Below, in pieces: positions 17,358 to 26,148 of a stretch of 64,000 nt of DNA. Position numbers and translations under genes: made by a program. Within the stretch, counting starts at the first letter, position 1, and each line of letters opens with the position of its first letter. Origin of the DNA: an uncultured Anaerolineaceae bacterium (GTDB taxonomy: Bacteria > Chloroflexota > Anaerolineae > Anaerolineales > Anaerolineaceae); assembly GCA_927443345.1 (NCBI GenBank), contig CAKMKJ010000025.1, positions 61,845 to 125,844 on the forward strand. The letters run 5' to 3'. The notes below the pieces were generated by a model. That model was not told where the DNA came from. It was given only the letters and a program-made list of their open reading frames with translations, and ran no database searches.

Positions 17358-19132
17358 CGTGGTCTCCTCTGAGGCCTGGATTTATTCGCGTAGCCATTTT
17401 CGGGTTTGGGGGTTCTCAAAGATTCAGTTTTACTTGTACCGGTCGCAGCAGGTTTCGCTATCAATTCTTTTTGAGATACTTTGCGGGCGGTGTTCTTTTC
17501 AACAAAAATCGTTTCACCAGTGAAAGGATCTTTTTCGGTATAGTACATCACGCTGGCATAAGTGGAGGGGGTTGGGGTGAAGACTTGAACCTGTTCAGGC
17601 GTCAAATGGAGTTTGGTGGTGACAAATTCTTTGAGCTGCTTCATTTCTCGATCACTACTACCTGGGTAAGCTGCGATCAAATAATAGGTGAGATATTGAT
17701 CTTTGCCTGCTTCATAGGTTAGTTTTTCAAACATCTTTTTAAATTTTAGCAGCGATCCGACAGTGGGTTTACCCATCATTTTTAAGACATAAGGGTCGGC
17801 ATGTTCAGGTGCAACTTTAAGCTGCCCTGAAGTATGGTGAGCAACGATTTCTTTTAGGTAGGTTAATCCATTTTGTTTGTCTGCCAGCACCATATCATAA
17901 CGGATGCCCGAACCAACAAAGACTTTTTTGATACCGGGTATCTGTCGAACTTTGGTCAATAAATCCACTTGTGGGTTGTGGTCAATTTTCAAAACGGGGC
18001 AAATATCGGGGAATAAGCAGCGTTTATCAGAGCATGCACCATTATGTAATTTTTTGGAACATTCTATGGCATACATATTGGCAGTTGGCCCACCCAGATC
18101 ATTGATGATGCCTTTAAATTTAGGGTGTTTGGTGAAAGCTTCTGCCTCTGCCAGGATGGAGGCTTCACTGCGAGACGCAACCGTGCGGCCTTCGTGGACG
18201 GCGATGGCGCAAAAGTTACATTCGCCATAGCAACCTCGGTGGGTTGAGATGGAGAAGCGGATGGTTTCAAGCGTTTTAACAGACCCCTGTTTTTCATAAT
18301 AAGGGTGCTGGTCACGTTCGTAAGTGAGTGAATAAATTTTGTCCAACTGGGGCTGAGTGAGGGTCAAAGCAGGCGGGTTCTGAACAAAATAGCGATCTCC
18401 CTTTTGTTGGGCTAACCCTTTGGCAGAGATGGGATCGTTATTTTGATAAAAAAGGTGATACATTTTAGTAAAAGCGCTGTGATCAGTTACACATTCTTCA
18501 TAAGAGGGCAGCGCAATGTAACCCTCTGGTGCTGACTTTGCCAAATAGCACAATCCGCGGATGGATAATGGAGATTTCTTCTCTTTGAATGACCTGGCAA
18601 GTTCAACCGTGCTGGTCTCTGCCATTCCGTAGAGTATATAATCCGCTTTGGAGTCAAAAAGCACCGGGGCGCGCAGTTTGTCGGTCCAATAATCATAATG
18701 GGTGACGCGCCGCAGGCTGGCTTCAATTCCGCCCAGAACGATAGGGCGGGAGTTCTTGAAAAAACGCTTGATTAGGTTGGTATAAGCAATCACTGCCCTG
18801 TCAGGCCGGCGGTTATTTTCTCCACCAGGCGTGAAATCGTCAGAACGTCGTTTTCGTAGCGTCGCGGTGTAATTCGCAACCATTGAATCAACGGTGCCGC
18901 CAGTGACACCCCAGAAAAGGGTGGGTTCTCCCAGGCGAGAAATATCAACATCGGATGTGATATCCGGTTGGGCAATGATGCCCACGCGAAAGCCTGCTTT
19001 TTGCAGTACCTTGCCAATTACTGTGACACCGGAATATGGGCTGTCTATATATGAATCGCCGCTGATCAAGATGACATCCAGTTCGTGCCATCCCAGTGCG
19101 GTCATTTCCTCTTTAGTGGTCGGTAAAAACAA
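17354..19132 (-). CDS. YgiQ family radical SAM protein (TTG start)
   Basis: Large radical SAM protein of the UPF0313/YgiQ family, function not established. The N terminus MFLPTTKEEMTALGWHELDVILISGDSYIDSPYSG is diagnostic. The [4Fe-4S]-SAM motif is CYGECNFC (CxxxCxxC) in STHRGCYGECNFCAIAVHEGR. VLGGIEASLRR, NDLGGPTANMYAIEC and KVAPEHADPYVLKMMGKP are also typical. The C terminus ends in a basic, Pro-rich tail. The TTG at 19132 follows AAGGAAA and gives the expected N terminus. It is the first gene of a two-gene operon with the THUMP methyltransferase. Confidence 0.92.
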   Translation of the reverse strand: MFLPTTKEEMTALGWHELDVILISGDSYIDSPYSGVTVIGKVLQKAGFRVGIIAQPDITSDVDISRLGEPTLFWGVTGGTVDSMVANYTATLRKRRSDDFTPGGENNRRPDRAVIAYTNLIKRFFKNSRPIVLGGIEASLRRVTHYDYWTDKLRAPVLFDSKADYILYGMAETSTVELARSFKEKKSPLSIRGLCYLAKSAPEGYIALPSYEECVTDHSAFTKMYHLFYQNNDPISAKGLAQQKGDRYFVQNPPALTLTQPQLDKIYSLTYERDQHPYYEKQGSVKTLETIRFSISTHRGCYGECNFCAIAVHEGRTVASRSEASILAEAEAFTKHPKFKGIINDLGGPTANMYAIECSKKLHNGACSDKRCLFPDICPVLKIDHNPQVDLLTKVRQIPGIKKVFVGSGIRYDMVLADKQNGLTYLKEIVAHHTSGQLKVAPEHADPYVLKMMGKPTVGSLLKFKKMFEKLTYEAGKDQYLTYYLIAAYPGSSDREMKQLKEFVTTKLHLTPEQVQVFTPTPSTYASVMYYTEKDPFTGETIFVEKNTARKVSQKELIAKPAATGTSKTESLRTPKPENGYANKSRPQRRPR

Positions 19133-19162
19133 TGCAGTTTCCTTGATTAATTGGACTATCAG

Positions 19163-19171
19163 TATATCACG
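19163..19171 (-). promoter_or_regulatory. Possible extended -10 promoter for ygiQ
   Basis: Minus-strand TGATATACT lies about 31-39 nt before the TTG start, just after the upstream terminator. It fits the TGN extended -10 form; no good -35 is visible. Confidence 0.35.
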
Positions 19172-19176
19172 GCCAA

Positions 19177-19209
19177 AAAAACGAAACGTCCGGCAAGCGC
19201 CGGACGTTG
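19177..19209 (-). terminator. Intrinsic terminator after the DUF1475-like gene
   Basis: On the minus strand ACGTCCGGC-GCTT-GCCGGACGT forms a perfect 9-bp GC-rich stem followed by TTCGTTTTTTT. It separates the DegV/DUF1295/DUF1475 group from ygiQ. Confidence 0.88.
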
Positions 19210-19216
19210 TCAGAAT

Positions 19217-19552
19217 TTATTTGTTTTTAAGTCGCTTGCCATGCCAGAATTGCTGCCAACTGCCTCCGCTTTTCTGCAATGCTATGAAGGTGTAAAGGCT
19301 GCCGGTAAAAAATCCCAATGTGAGCATCAAGAATACCCAGATGATCGATGGAAGTACTGATTTTTCGCGATAGACGATCCACATTGAGAAGAGAATAAAT
19401 CCCACATAGAGATCCACCATGGATACAATCCCCCAGGGCATGGCTAATAATTTTGCTCCTTCTGAAGCAAAATCACCATTGATGAATGCCCATGAAATCA
19501 CACCGGTCATTGCCAGAATGCCGAGGAACGAAATAATTTTGGCCAGTTTCAT
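19217..19552 (-). CDS. Small membrane protein, DUF1475-like
   Basis: A 111-residue integral membrane protein with three or four hydrophobic segments (IISFLGILAMTGVISWAF; MPWGIVSMVDLYVGFILFSMWIV; SIIWVFLMLTLGFFTGSLYTFIAL). The block FINGDFASEGAKLLAMPWGIVSMVDLYVG resembles the DUF1475 family; function unknown. Its ATG overlaps the TGA of the DUF1295 gene once that gene's frameshift is corrected (ATGA), indicating translational coupling and possibly a shared membrane role. A strong terminator follows. Confidence 0.75.
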   Translation of the reverse strand: MKLAKIISFLGILAMTGVISWAFINGDFASEGAKLLAMPWGIVSMVDLYVGFILFSMWIVYREKSVLPSIIWVFLMLTLGFFTGSLYTFIALQKSGGSWQQFWHGKRLKNK

Positions 19553-20351
19553 TTAACCTCACTTTGTATGGATTTTCTGGGGAACCAGGGGATAAAAGCG
19601 CTGGTAGTCTTGATGTATTCGCTATAGCCTGGTTTGGTATCTTTCAAGGTTTTTTCAAGCAAGGCTACTCCTGAAACTTTAATCAAGAAGAGGGTCATGA
19701 TGATTGGGCTGAAAATGCTCCACCATCCGCTTGCTGCAAGGGCAAATAAGTAGAAACCCCACCATTGGCCAGAATCACCAAATAATTAGGATGACGGGTC
19801 AAACGCCAGACTCCGGTATTGAGGATGCGTCCCTTGTTGGCTGGATTGCTTTTAAAGGTTCTTAATAGTTGACCGCCAGCGGTTTCAAAGTAAAAGCCTA
19901 TGAACCAAAGAATAACACCTGCATAATCCAGCAGGGTAAGTTTTGCCGGTAGGGTTGAATACTGGCCTGCTAATAACGGCACTGAGATAAGCCACATTAA
20001 GAAACCTTGCAGGATAAACACCTGAAACAAGCTTCTAATCCACCAAATCTTTCCATGTTCACCGCGCCACTTCTGGTAGCGAAAATCCTCTGGTTTGCCC
20101 CAGTTTCTGGTCAATATGTGAATAGTTAAACGCAGTCCCCATATTGTGGAAAGCCCAACAATTATTAACTTTCTTGCTAAGAAACCATCAGGTGTCAGAA
20201 AAAAATAAACCCAGGCTGAGATTACAAAGCCGAATCCCCAAAAAATATCAACAATGCTGGCGTTTTTGACTAGAAGACTGAAAATCCATAAGGTAAACAT
20301 CAATCCAAAAATGACCGCACCGGCGGTTAAGAAAATCATGATCATGCTCAT
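19549..20351 (-). pseudogene. DUF1295 family membrane protein (steroid 5-alpha-reductase-like), frameshifted
   Basis: The track ORF (19695-20351, 218 aa) ends abnormally after RHPNYLVILANGG. Shifting frame at the TATTTGG run near 19778-19785 restores FGDSGQWWGFYLFALAASGWWSIFSP, then VSGVALLEKTLKD and the tail SAFIPWFP, the usual C terminus of DUF1295 proteins. The repaired gene would be about 267 aa, and its TGA then overlaps the next gene's ATG. The cause looks like one missing T in a homopolymer: a sequencing error, a real mutation, or programmed slippage. The family has several TM helices and resembles isoprenylcysteine methyltransferases and 5-alpha-reductases; substrate unknown. Confidence 0.85.
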
Positions 20352-20369
20352 GACGTCTCTTTTCTTTGC

Positions 20370-21209
20370 TTAAGAAGCTTTTATTGCCACGAAGCCGACG
20401 GCACCAGGTCCAATATGTGAACCAATGACGGGGGTGACCTCCATCGAATAAGCATCTGCTATCTGCGCGCACATTTGTTTCGCCTGGGTCCGTAATAGTT
20501 CTGCTCTTTCACCGGCGTTTGTGTGCACCAGTGCGATGGATTCGATAGGGCCGAGTGATTGCAATGTGTTAAGTAAATGACGAATAGCGCCATTGCTGGT
20601 CCGTGCGGCTTCCATGGCAACTTGCCCTGCGTTCATTTTCAAAACCGGTTTGATTTGCAAAAGACTGCCAAAGCCCGCTTTTAAGCGTGAAATACGTCCG
20701 CTTCTTTGCAAGAATTTTAGTGTATCCAAAGCAGCAAAGGTATACGTCCGTTGAGCCAAATCTTTTAACTTTGAAAGAATTTCTTCAAGACTTTTGCCTG
20801 CTTCCGCCATTTTTGCAGCAGCTTCAACAATCAAACCAGTACCGAGACTGAGATTACCCGGATCGAATGTTTTGACCACGATGTTTTCCATGGCTTCTGC
20901 AGACAACACCGCCACATTATAGATTCCACTCAACGTGGATGAGATATGAATTGATATTATTTTGGTAGCCCCTTCATCCATCAATTTCTTATAGGCGCGC
21001 GCAAATGTGCCGATGGCAGGGGCTGAAGTTGTAGGAGGCGTTTCATAATTTGGTAGTTTTTCGTAAAACTCTTTACGGCTGATCTCGATACCGTCTAAAA
21101 AACTGCCATCTGTAAAGTTAATATAAGCCGGTATAACGGTGATGCCATATTTCTCAATGATTTCGCTAGGCAGATCACAGGTACTGTCAGTAACAATTTT
21201 AATAGTCAT
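20370..21209 (-). CDS. DegV family fatty-acid-binding protein
   Basis: DegV proteins bind a fatty acid, and in Firmicutes the related FakB hands it to a kinase. I use ATG at 21209 (MTIKIVTDSTCDLPSEIIEKYGI), preceded by GAGGGAAAA; the track start at 21263 adds 18 atypical residues. Motifs: VTDSTCDLP at the N terminus, TSAPAIGTFARAY, ISIHISSTLSGIYN, FDPGNLSLGTGLIV, LDTLKFLQRSGRIS and IGSHIGPGAVGFVAIK. Length 279 is standard. No fatty-acid kinase FakA lies in the window. It is probably the first gene of the group running into DUF1295 and DUF1475 (18-nt gap). Confidence 0.9.
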   Translation of the reverse strand: MTIKIVTDSTCDLPSEIIEKYGITVIPAYINFTDGSFLDGIEISRKEFYEKLPNYETPPTTSAPAIGTFARAYKKLMDEGATKIISIHISSTLSGIYNVAVLSAEAMENIVVKTFDPGNLSLGTGLIVEAAAKMAEAGKSLEEILSKLKDLAQRTYTFAALDTLKFLQRSGRISRLKAGFGSLLQIKPVLKMNAGQVAMEAARTSNGAIRHLLNTLQSLGPIESIALVHTNAGERAELLRTQAKQMCAQIADAYSMEVTPVIGSHIGPGAVGFVAIKAS

Positions 21210-21255
21210 TTTTCCCTCAATCCTCATTAATAACTCATCAGTTAATGTATGTATA

Positions 21256-21294
21256 TTATACAATTACCTCCAAATACTTGTATAATTTGTATAA
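21256..21294. promoter_or_regulatory. Divergent promoter region with repeated TTGTATAA boxes
   Basis: Between degV and the metallo-hydrolase gene, TTATACAA (21256-21263) faces TTGTATAA (21278-21285), with a second direct TTGTATAA at 21287-21294. Each arm includes a -10-like TATAA(T) in its own orientation, TATAAT at 21281-21286 for the plus strand and its mirror for the minus strand. This may be an operator, or two back-to-back promoters sharing a similar core. Confidence 0.45.
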
Positions 21295-21332
21295 GGTTTG
21301 TAACAATATATCTCTGATTGAGGATGAAAAAT

Positions 21333-22118
21333 ATGGAACTAAAGTACCTGGGACAATCCGGCCTTCAACTTATTGACCATTCAATTTGCATCATGATTGA
21401 TCCTTATTTGAGCAATTATGTGGTTACCAGCGGTATAGGTGATGCAGAAAAATTTAACCGGTCATTTCCAGCGCCGATTGATCCTCAATTGGTTCGCGGA
21501 ATTGATGCGGTTTTTGTGACTCACGACCATGCTGATCATACTGATCCTGATACGCTGCTGCCAATTTTGATTAACAATCCGCAATGTGTGGTCATAGGTC
21601 CGCAGCCCTCGCTGGACCATTTGAAGGCAGTGGGTGTGGGTGAAAATCAGCTTCGCCTGGCACATGCTTTTCAAAGGGAATCCTTTGCTGATTTTCATTT
21701 TACTGCTCTGCCATCTGCTCATTATGAAGTAGAGCAAGATAAAGAAACAGGTGAATATACTTACCTGGGATTTGTGATTGAAATCCATGACAAAGTGCTT
21801 TATCATGCAGGAGATACGATTTTATACGAAGGGTTGGTTGAAAACCTAAAAAAGGTTTCAGATCATTTCGATATTTGCTGTCTACCGGTAAATGGCAGAG
21901 ACGCTGAACGCGAAGCCATGGGTATGATTGGCAACCTGCATCCAGAAGAAAGTCTTGAACTGGCTCAACAAATAAACACAGGTGTGCTTATCCCCATGCA
22001 CAATGATATGTTTAAGATAAACAGTCTCAATCCCGAGCGCCTCAACGTACACGCGGAAGAATCCTATCCCACTCAAAAAGTGAAATGGATGAAACCTGGG
22101 GAAATTCTTGAGCTATAA
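21333..22118 (+). CDS. MBL-fold metallo-hydrolase (UlaG-like)
   Basis: Metallo-beta-lactamase fold with the zinc motif THDHADHTD near residue 65, preceded by MIDPYLSNYV; later ligands lie in SAHYEV, LYHAGDTILY and IPMHNDMF. It resembles the UlaG/RNase-Z-like branch that includes L-ascorbate-6-phosphate lactonase; the substrate cannot be deduced. I prefer ATG at 21333 (MELKYLGQSGLQL, 261 aa), behind GAGG, to the track's TTG at 21318. It stands alone, divergent from degV and followed by a shared terminator. Confidence 0.85.
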   Translation: MELKYLGQSGLQLIDHSICIMIDPYLSNYVVTSGIGDAEKFNRSFPAPIDPQLVRGIDAVFVTHDHADHTDPDTLLPILINNPQCVVIGPQPSLDHLKAVGVGENQLRLAHAFQRESFADFHFTALPSAHYEVEQDKETGEYTYLGFVIEIHDKVLYHAGDTILYEGLVENLKKVSDHFDICCLPVNGRDAEREAMGMIGNLHPEESLELAQQINTGVLIPMHNDMFKINSLNPERLNVHAEESYPTQKVKWMKPGEILEL

Positions 22119-22120
22119 AT

Positions 22121-22150
22121 AAAAAAATCACCCGTGAGGGTGATTTTTCT
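22121..22150. terminator. Bidirectional terminator
   Basis: AAAAATCACCC-GTGA-GGGTGATTTTT between convergent genes, with A-rich and T-rich flanks so it can act for both strands. Confidence 0.85.
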
Positions 22151-22157
22151 TTCAAAC

Positions 22158-22706
22158 TTAGTGGTTACCGCAGTCGCACTCGCCATTGCTGCAAGTGCAA
22201 TCTTCACCGCACTCACAATCATCGAAATGAACATGACCGTGTTCAAGTTCTTCGGCAGTGGCTTCGCGGATGGCAACAATTTTGACTTTGAAGGTCAAGT
22301 CTTTTCCTGCTAGCGGGTGGTTGAAATTCAAAGTAATTGTGTCAACACTGACTTCTTCGATAAAGGCTGTCATTTCTTCGCCGTCATCATTGGTGACACT
22401 AATCTCAATACCGACTTCCATTGGGATGTCTTCAGGGAGTTCGGCTTTTGGAACTTCTACGAATCCGTCGGCATCATACTCGCCATAGGCTTCGGCAGCT
22501 TTGACTAATACTTCTTTGGAATCGCCAATAGACATACCTTCAACAGCTTTTTCGAGGCCTGCAATAATATTTTCGTATCCCTGGATAAAATCAATAGGAT
22601 CACCGGCTTCAGTGGCATCAAGGACTTCACCATCGACGGTTAATTCATATTCCATGCTGACAACAAGGTCTTTGGCTACTTTATTTAATTCGGTTTTAGC
22701 GCTCAA
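22158..22706 (-). CDS. SlyD-like FKBP-type peptidyl-prolyl isomerase (TTG start)
   Basis: Cytoplasmic proline isomerase/chaperone. The FKBP domain with inserted flap reads VVSMEYELTVDGEVLDAT, PIDFIQGYENIIAGLEKAVEGMSIGDSKEV, PEAYGEY-like AAEAYGEYD and NHPLAGKDLTFKVKIVAIREAT. The C-terminal tail is rich in Cys, His, Asp and Glu (HGHVHFDDCECGEDCTCSNGECDCGNH), a metal-binding tail like that of SlyD nickel chaperones. The TTG at 22706 is needed to keep the usual N-terminal beta strand. It may feed metal to a partner; none is obvious nearby. Confidence 0.9.
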   Translation of the reverse strand: MSAKTELNKVAKDLVVSMEYELTVDGEVLDATEAGDPIDFIQGYENIIAGLEKAVEGMSIGDSKEVLVKAAEAYGEYDADGFVEVPKAELPEDIPMEVGIEISVTNDDGEEMTAFIEEVSVDTITLNFNHPLAGKDLTFKVKIVAIREATAEELEHGHVHFDDCECGEDCTCSNGECDCGNH

Positions 22707-22745
22707 GTAAACTCTCTTTCTGGAAATAGTAAAAAATAGACCCGG

Positions 22746-22754
22746 ATTATAACA
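22746..22754 (-). promoter_or_regulatory. Extended -10 promoter for the SlyD-like gene
   Basis: Minus-strand TGTTATAAT, a consensus extended -10, about 40 nt before the TTG start codon. The -35 is poor, as usual for extended -10 promoters. Confidence 0.55.
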
Positions 22755-22805
22755 CGGTCGTGGTCAATATTCGGTAACTTCGATAAACCAGGGGTTGTAA
22801 ATAGA

Positions 22806-24338
22806 TTACAGTGTGTAAACTCGGATGGCAGAATCACCCTGAACCGGGCATTTGTTCTCACAAATGCCACAGCCAATACAGCGTTCACGATCCACAACCG
22901 GAAGCAAGACTTCTATAAGGCTGCCATCAGAAAGAGTAAATTGACCTGTTTCTAAAGTAATGGCTTTTTGTGGAATCGGACACATTTCTTCACAGACGAT
23001 GCAGTTAATGTGATCTGACCATGCCAGACAGCGGTTGTGATCGATATAGGCATGCCCGACTTTGGATTGTCGTTTATCCTCTAGAGACAGAGGCGGAATA
23101 GCTTGCACCGGACAGTTCTGGCCGCAGGCATTACAGCCAAAATCGCAAAATCCATTGCGTGGAACCAGGATAGGCGTAAAAGCCCCTTCAAGCCCGGATT
23201 CACTGAAATCTGGTTGTAATGCCTGAGTGGGGCAAACTTTAAAGCACACCCCGCAGCGAATGCATGTTGACAGGAATTCATTCTCATTTACAACTCCAGG
23301 CGGGCGCAGTAGAAAATTCTTCGCTTTTCGTTTGATCCAGTCTGTACTTAATAGCGCTACAGAGGCGATGGAAATTCCTACTGATGAGAGGAATTGCCTT
23401 CTATTCAGGTCATATGCCTGATGAGGAGCGGGTTGCCATTTTGGTGAGAAGGAAAGCGAGTCTTTTTGACAGCTTCGAAGACAGTTCATACACAATGTGC
23501 ATTCAGCAGGATCGCTTTGATAATTGTTTTGCGAGTTGATAGTATCAGTAGGGCAGTCATTTTCGCACAAGCCACACGTGGAACATGATGCCTTGATGCG
23601 TCTCTGAAAAATTGCCAGTCTGGAAGGCAGCCCTAACAACGCTCCTAACGGACAGAGATAACGGCACCAGAATCGTTCGGCGATCAGGTTTAAGAGGATG
23701 ATGGCGACAAAAAATAATCCGACAAGGAACGCGTATTGATAAGCAGGAGCGGTGCTTGGCAAAAAGGTTGGGCGAAGCCTGGCGTCAAATGCGAAAACGG
23801 GTTCGGCGAGCAAAGGAATTTTGATGAGAAGTTTTTCGATCGCATATATAATACGGTCCAAAGCGGGCAGGATGGTGAGGGTGGTAGAACGGACGAAAAT
23901 AGTAAGTGGATCGAAGAGAAGCAGGGTTAAATTGCCAAAAATTGCAGAAAGCAATATGACAATAAGTAAGCCATACTTCAAATTACGGAGACTCTCGGGG
24001 GGTTGTTTAGCGATTTTCCTTTTTGGAAAATTAAAGAGATCCAATATCGTGCCCAATGGACACAACCATCCGCACCAGGCACGGCCAAAAAACAAACTGG
24101 AAACAAGGAGGATTAGCGAAAGTGTGGAACCAGCCAAAAAAGTCTTGCTGCTAAGCAATTGTGAGAGCATCGCTAATGGGCTTAAGCGAATGGTGAAATC
24201 CGCCAGATCCGCGGGCAAACCATTTTGGCGGCTGAAAACCACTGCCATAAAAAGGATCACAAATGCAATGGCTTGTGTAATTTTTCTGGCAATCACCCAA
24301 CCATCTGTCCTTTTTTGCCGGGTGTTCGTTTTAGGCAT
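22806..24338 (-). CDS. Membrane polyferredoxin, NapH-like domain fused to NapG-like ferredoxin domain
   Basis: About 510 residues. The N-terminal half has several TM segments with NapH/NosR-type CGWLCPLG and CRYLCPLGALLG motifs, then ferredoxin clusters CSTCGLCENDC and CTLCMNCLRSC. The middle has RRQFLSSVGISIASVALLST, a twin-Arg-like hydrophobic stretch as in NapG. The C-terminal half carries more clusters: CIRCGVCFKVC, CNACGQNCP, CIVCEEMCP and CIGCGICENKC. It looks like membrane electron transfer with quinol at one end. I use ATG at 24338; it overlaps the DUF362 stop by 8 nt. The electron partner is unknown; no nitrate, nitrous oxide or CO genes are nearby. Confidence 0.85.
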   Translation of the reverse strand: MPKTNTRQKRTDGWVIARKITQAIAFVILFMAVVFSRQNGLPADLADFTIRLSPLAMLSQLLSSKTFLAGSTLSLILLVSSLFFGRAWCGWLCPLGTILDLFNFPKRKIAKQPPESLRNLKYGLLIVILLSAIFGNLTLLLFDPLTIFVRSTTLTILPALDRIIYAIEKLLIKIPLLAEPVFAFDARLRPTFLPSTAPAYQYAFLVGLFFVAIILLNLIAERFWCRYLCPLGALLGLPSRLAIFQRRIKASCSTCGLCENDCPTDTINSQNNYQSDPAECTLCMNCLRSCQKDSLSFSPKWQPAPHQAYDLNRRQFLSSVGISIASVALLSTDWIKRKAKNFLLRPPGVVNENEFLSTCIRCGVCFKVCPTQALQPDFSESGLEGAFTPILVPRNGFCDFGCNACGQNCPVQAIPPLSLEDKRQSKVGHAYIDHNRCLAWSDHINCIVCEEMCPIPQKAITLETGQFTLSDGSLIEVLLPVVDRERCIGCGICENKCPVQGDSAIRVYTL

Positions 24339-25338
24339 CAAGGAATATCTCTTTAATGTTCAAACCGGTTAAGTCGGCTTTGCCCAATCCGCGTTCGGCT
24401 GCTTTTATGACATATGGAAGGTATTCAGGTGTTTTACCAAATAAACGAGTGGCATAGCTGTCTGCCGCCACGATATCATGAGAGAAAATTAATGTGTTTT
24501 GAATTTTCACATCATCAAGGTTGCCGCCAGTAGGACCGTTTGCCATTAGGGTTCGAATGCCGTCAATGATAGTAAGCTGGGGTCGAACAATAGTGGCAAG
24601 GTCCACCAGGTTTTTCTCAAATGAGGGATGAATGCTTTCTCGATTTAACATGGTGCCCATTAAATTCTTTAATCCCAGGGTTAATTTGGCCATGCCGTGA
24701 TTTTTCGCGATGGGCACATTTATTAATAAATCGGTGGTTAATACATCTTGATAAATAGAAGCCCTTTTTAACCGCACAGCATCCGGAATATCCATCTCAA
24801 CGAATTTTAGTGACGACATGACTTCCATTTCGCCACCAGCAGCGGTGACAAGATCGGCGATACCACTGATTTTGTAGCATTGTTCGCCTGTGCCGCCAAA
24901 GGGGTAATCCATCACACGTACGCGCTTTGCACCAGATTCAAGGCACATCTTCACTAATGCAGCTACAACCCATGGATTGGTGGTTGCCGCGTATTCAAAT
25001 GAGTAATATCCGACGCAAATATTGGGTTTGATGATCACATCCGCACCAGATTTCATGAAGCGTTCCATACCGCCAAGAGCTTGCATTCCCTGTCTGACCA
25101 TTTGCTCAGCGTCGCTTCCGCGAGTCACCACAAGGTAGGGATATTGGTTTTGAGTTTCTGTCGCGGCTTCAGTAGCAGTCTCGGTTGAGGCGAGTTCAGT
25201 AGCAGCCAATGTTACGGTCGGTACCTGAGTCTCTGGTACGGGTTTAACGCCGCAAGATGCCAATATAGGTTGTGCGGCCAAAGTTGTAGCACCCAACATT
25301 AAATTGCGCAAAAATTCACGTCGTGATTGATCTTTCAT
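24331..25338 (-). CDS. DUF362 protein, Tat-exported lipoprotein
   Basis: The N terminus has a Tat motif SRREFLRNL, a hydrophobic stretch and a lipobox ending LASC-G near residue 29, followed by a Thr/Glu/Ala-rich spacer, so it is probably anchored outside the membrane after folding. The body is DUF362-like: DVIIKPNICVGYYSFEYAATTNPWVVAALVKMC, AKRVRVMDYPFGG, INVPIAKNHGMAKLTLGLKNLMG, PQLTIIDGIRTLMANGPTGG and ADSYATRLFG. Family function is not established; DUF362 proteins often sit with ferredoxins. Tat export implies a cofactor or partner. It is co-transcribed with the polyferredoxin. GGGAG precedes the ATG. Confidence 0.88.
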   Translation of the reverse strand: MKDQSRREFLRNLMLGATTLAAQPILASCGVKPVPETQVPTVTLAATELASTETATEAATETQNQYPYLVVTRGSDAEQMVRQGMQALGGMERFMKSGADVIIKPNICVGYYSFEYAATTNPWVVAALVKMCLESGAKRVRVMDYPFGGTGEQCYKISGIADLVTAAGGEMEVMSSLKFVEMDIPDAVRLKRASIYQDVLTTDLLINVPIAKNHGMAKLTLGLKNLMGTMLNRESIHPSFEKNLVDLATIVRPQLTIIDGIRTLMANGPTGGNLDDVKIQNTLIFSHDIVAADSYATRLFGKTPEYLPYVIKAAERGLGKADLTGLNIKEIFLDA

Positions 25339-25365
25339 GAGGTTACTCCCGGGAATAATGAGGAA

Positions 25366-26073
25366 TTATTCGTTTGAAAGCACTTCGCATTGCACCTGGC
25401 CAGCAGCACGGACGATTCGATCTGCAAGCAAGGTGAGACTTTCAAAATCAAGATCGGTTGAGAAATGATCTGGCAGTAAAAGTGTCCAATTGATGGCAGA
25501 AAAATACGAGTTAGCGCTGCCAGTATTGACAAGCTGGCAGAATTGCTGCCACGAATTTTGTCCGTTCAACAGGATGGCATGTTTATCTGAATCTGTTACG
25601 GCTGCCATGGATGTAACCGAAGACTCTGTTCCGGTGAGCCATTGATTTGAGTAACTTACCCCCGTGTCGTCTGTGAGTATGTAACCATCTATTTTGAAAT
25701 CAAAAGAAGACTGAAGTTGAATCATAAAGCGTTGATTAACTTTATTTTCTGAATTCAAACCAAATTTATGGATAATACGGTCATGAACCTCAGCATTATA
25801 AGTTGGAAAAATTGGCAGAAGCATGAATTGAGAAGGGGAAGATTGATTTATAAATCCAACCCACACCGAAACAAGTTCAGGTTTTTCAAGTGTTAGGTCA
25901 TTAACATGGATAAAAATGTAGTTTGATTGTGTCACGAGTGGAATTTCGGCTGACGTTGTGGTTTGAATGTCAGCAGATTGTCTGGTGGATTTCATATTTG
26001 AAGCAACCTTAAAACCAATAAAGGCAAACACTCCAAAAACCACTATTATGACCGGTATGACGATCTTTTTCAT
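25366..26073 (-). CDS. Membrane-anchored protein of unknown function
   Basis: I do not recognise this protein with confidence. An N-terminal TM anchor (KIVIPVIIVVFGVFAFIGFKV) precedes an extracytoplasmic domain of about 210 residues. The stretch SNYIFIHVNDLTLEKPELVSVWVGFINQSS...FMLLPIFPTYN and SSFDFKIDGYILTDDTGV faintly recalls LytR-CpsA-Psr domains, but the conserved Arg/Asp residues of that family are not evident. Either ATG (26094 or 26073) is possible; neither has a clear ribosome binding site. It lies 27 nt upstream of the DUF362 gene, so it may belong to the same operon. Confidence 0.6.
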   Translation of the reverse strand: MKKIVIPVIIVVFGVFAFIGFKVASNMKSTRQSADIQTTTSAEIPLVTQSNYIFIHVNDLTLEKPELVSVWVGFINQSSPSQFMLLPIFPTYNAEVHDRIIHKFGLNSENKVNQRFMIQLQSSFDFKIDGYILTDDTGVSYSNQWLTGTESSVTSMAAVTDSDKHAILLNGQNSWQQFCQLVNTGSANSYFSAINWTLLLPDHFSTDLDFESLTLLADRIVRAAGQVQCEVLSNE

Positions 26074-26148
26074 AGTTAGGTTTGTCCAGACCATTTAATG
26101 AGTATTGCTTAATTATTTTACCATCATGAAGAAATCAAGGGTAATGAA

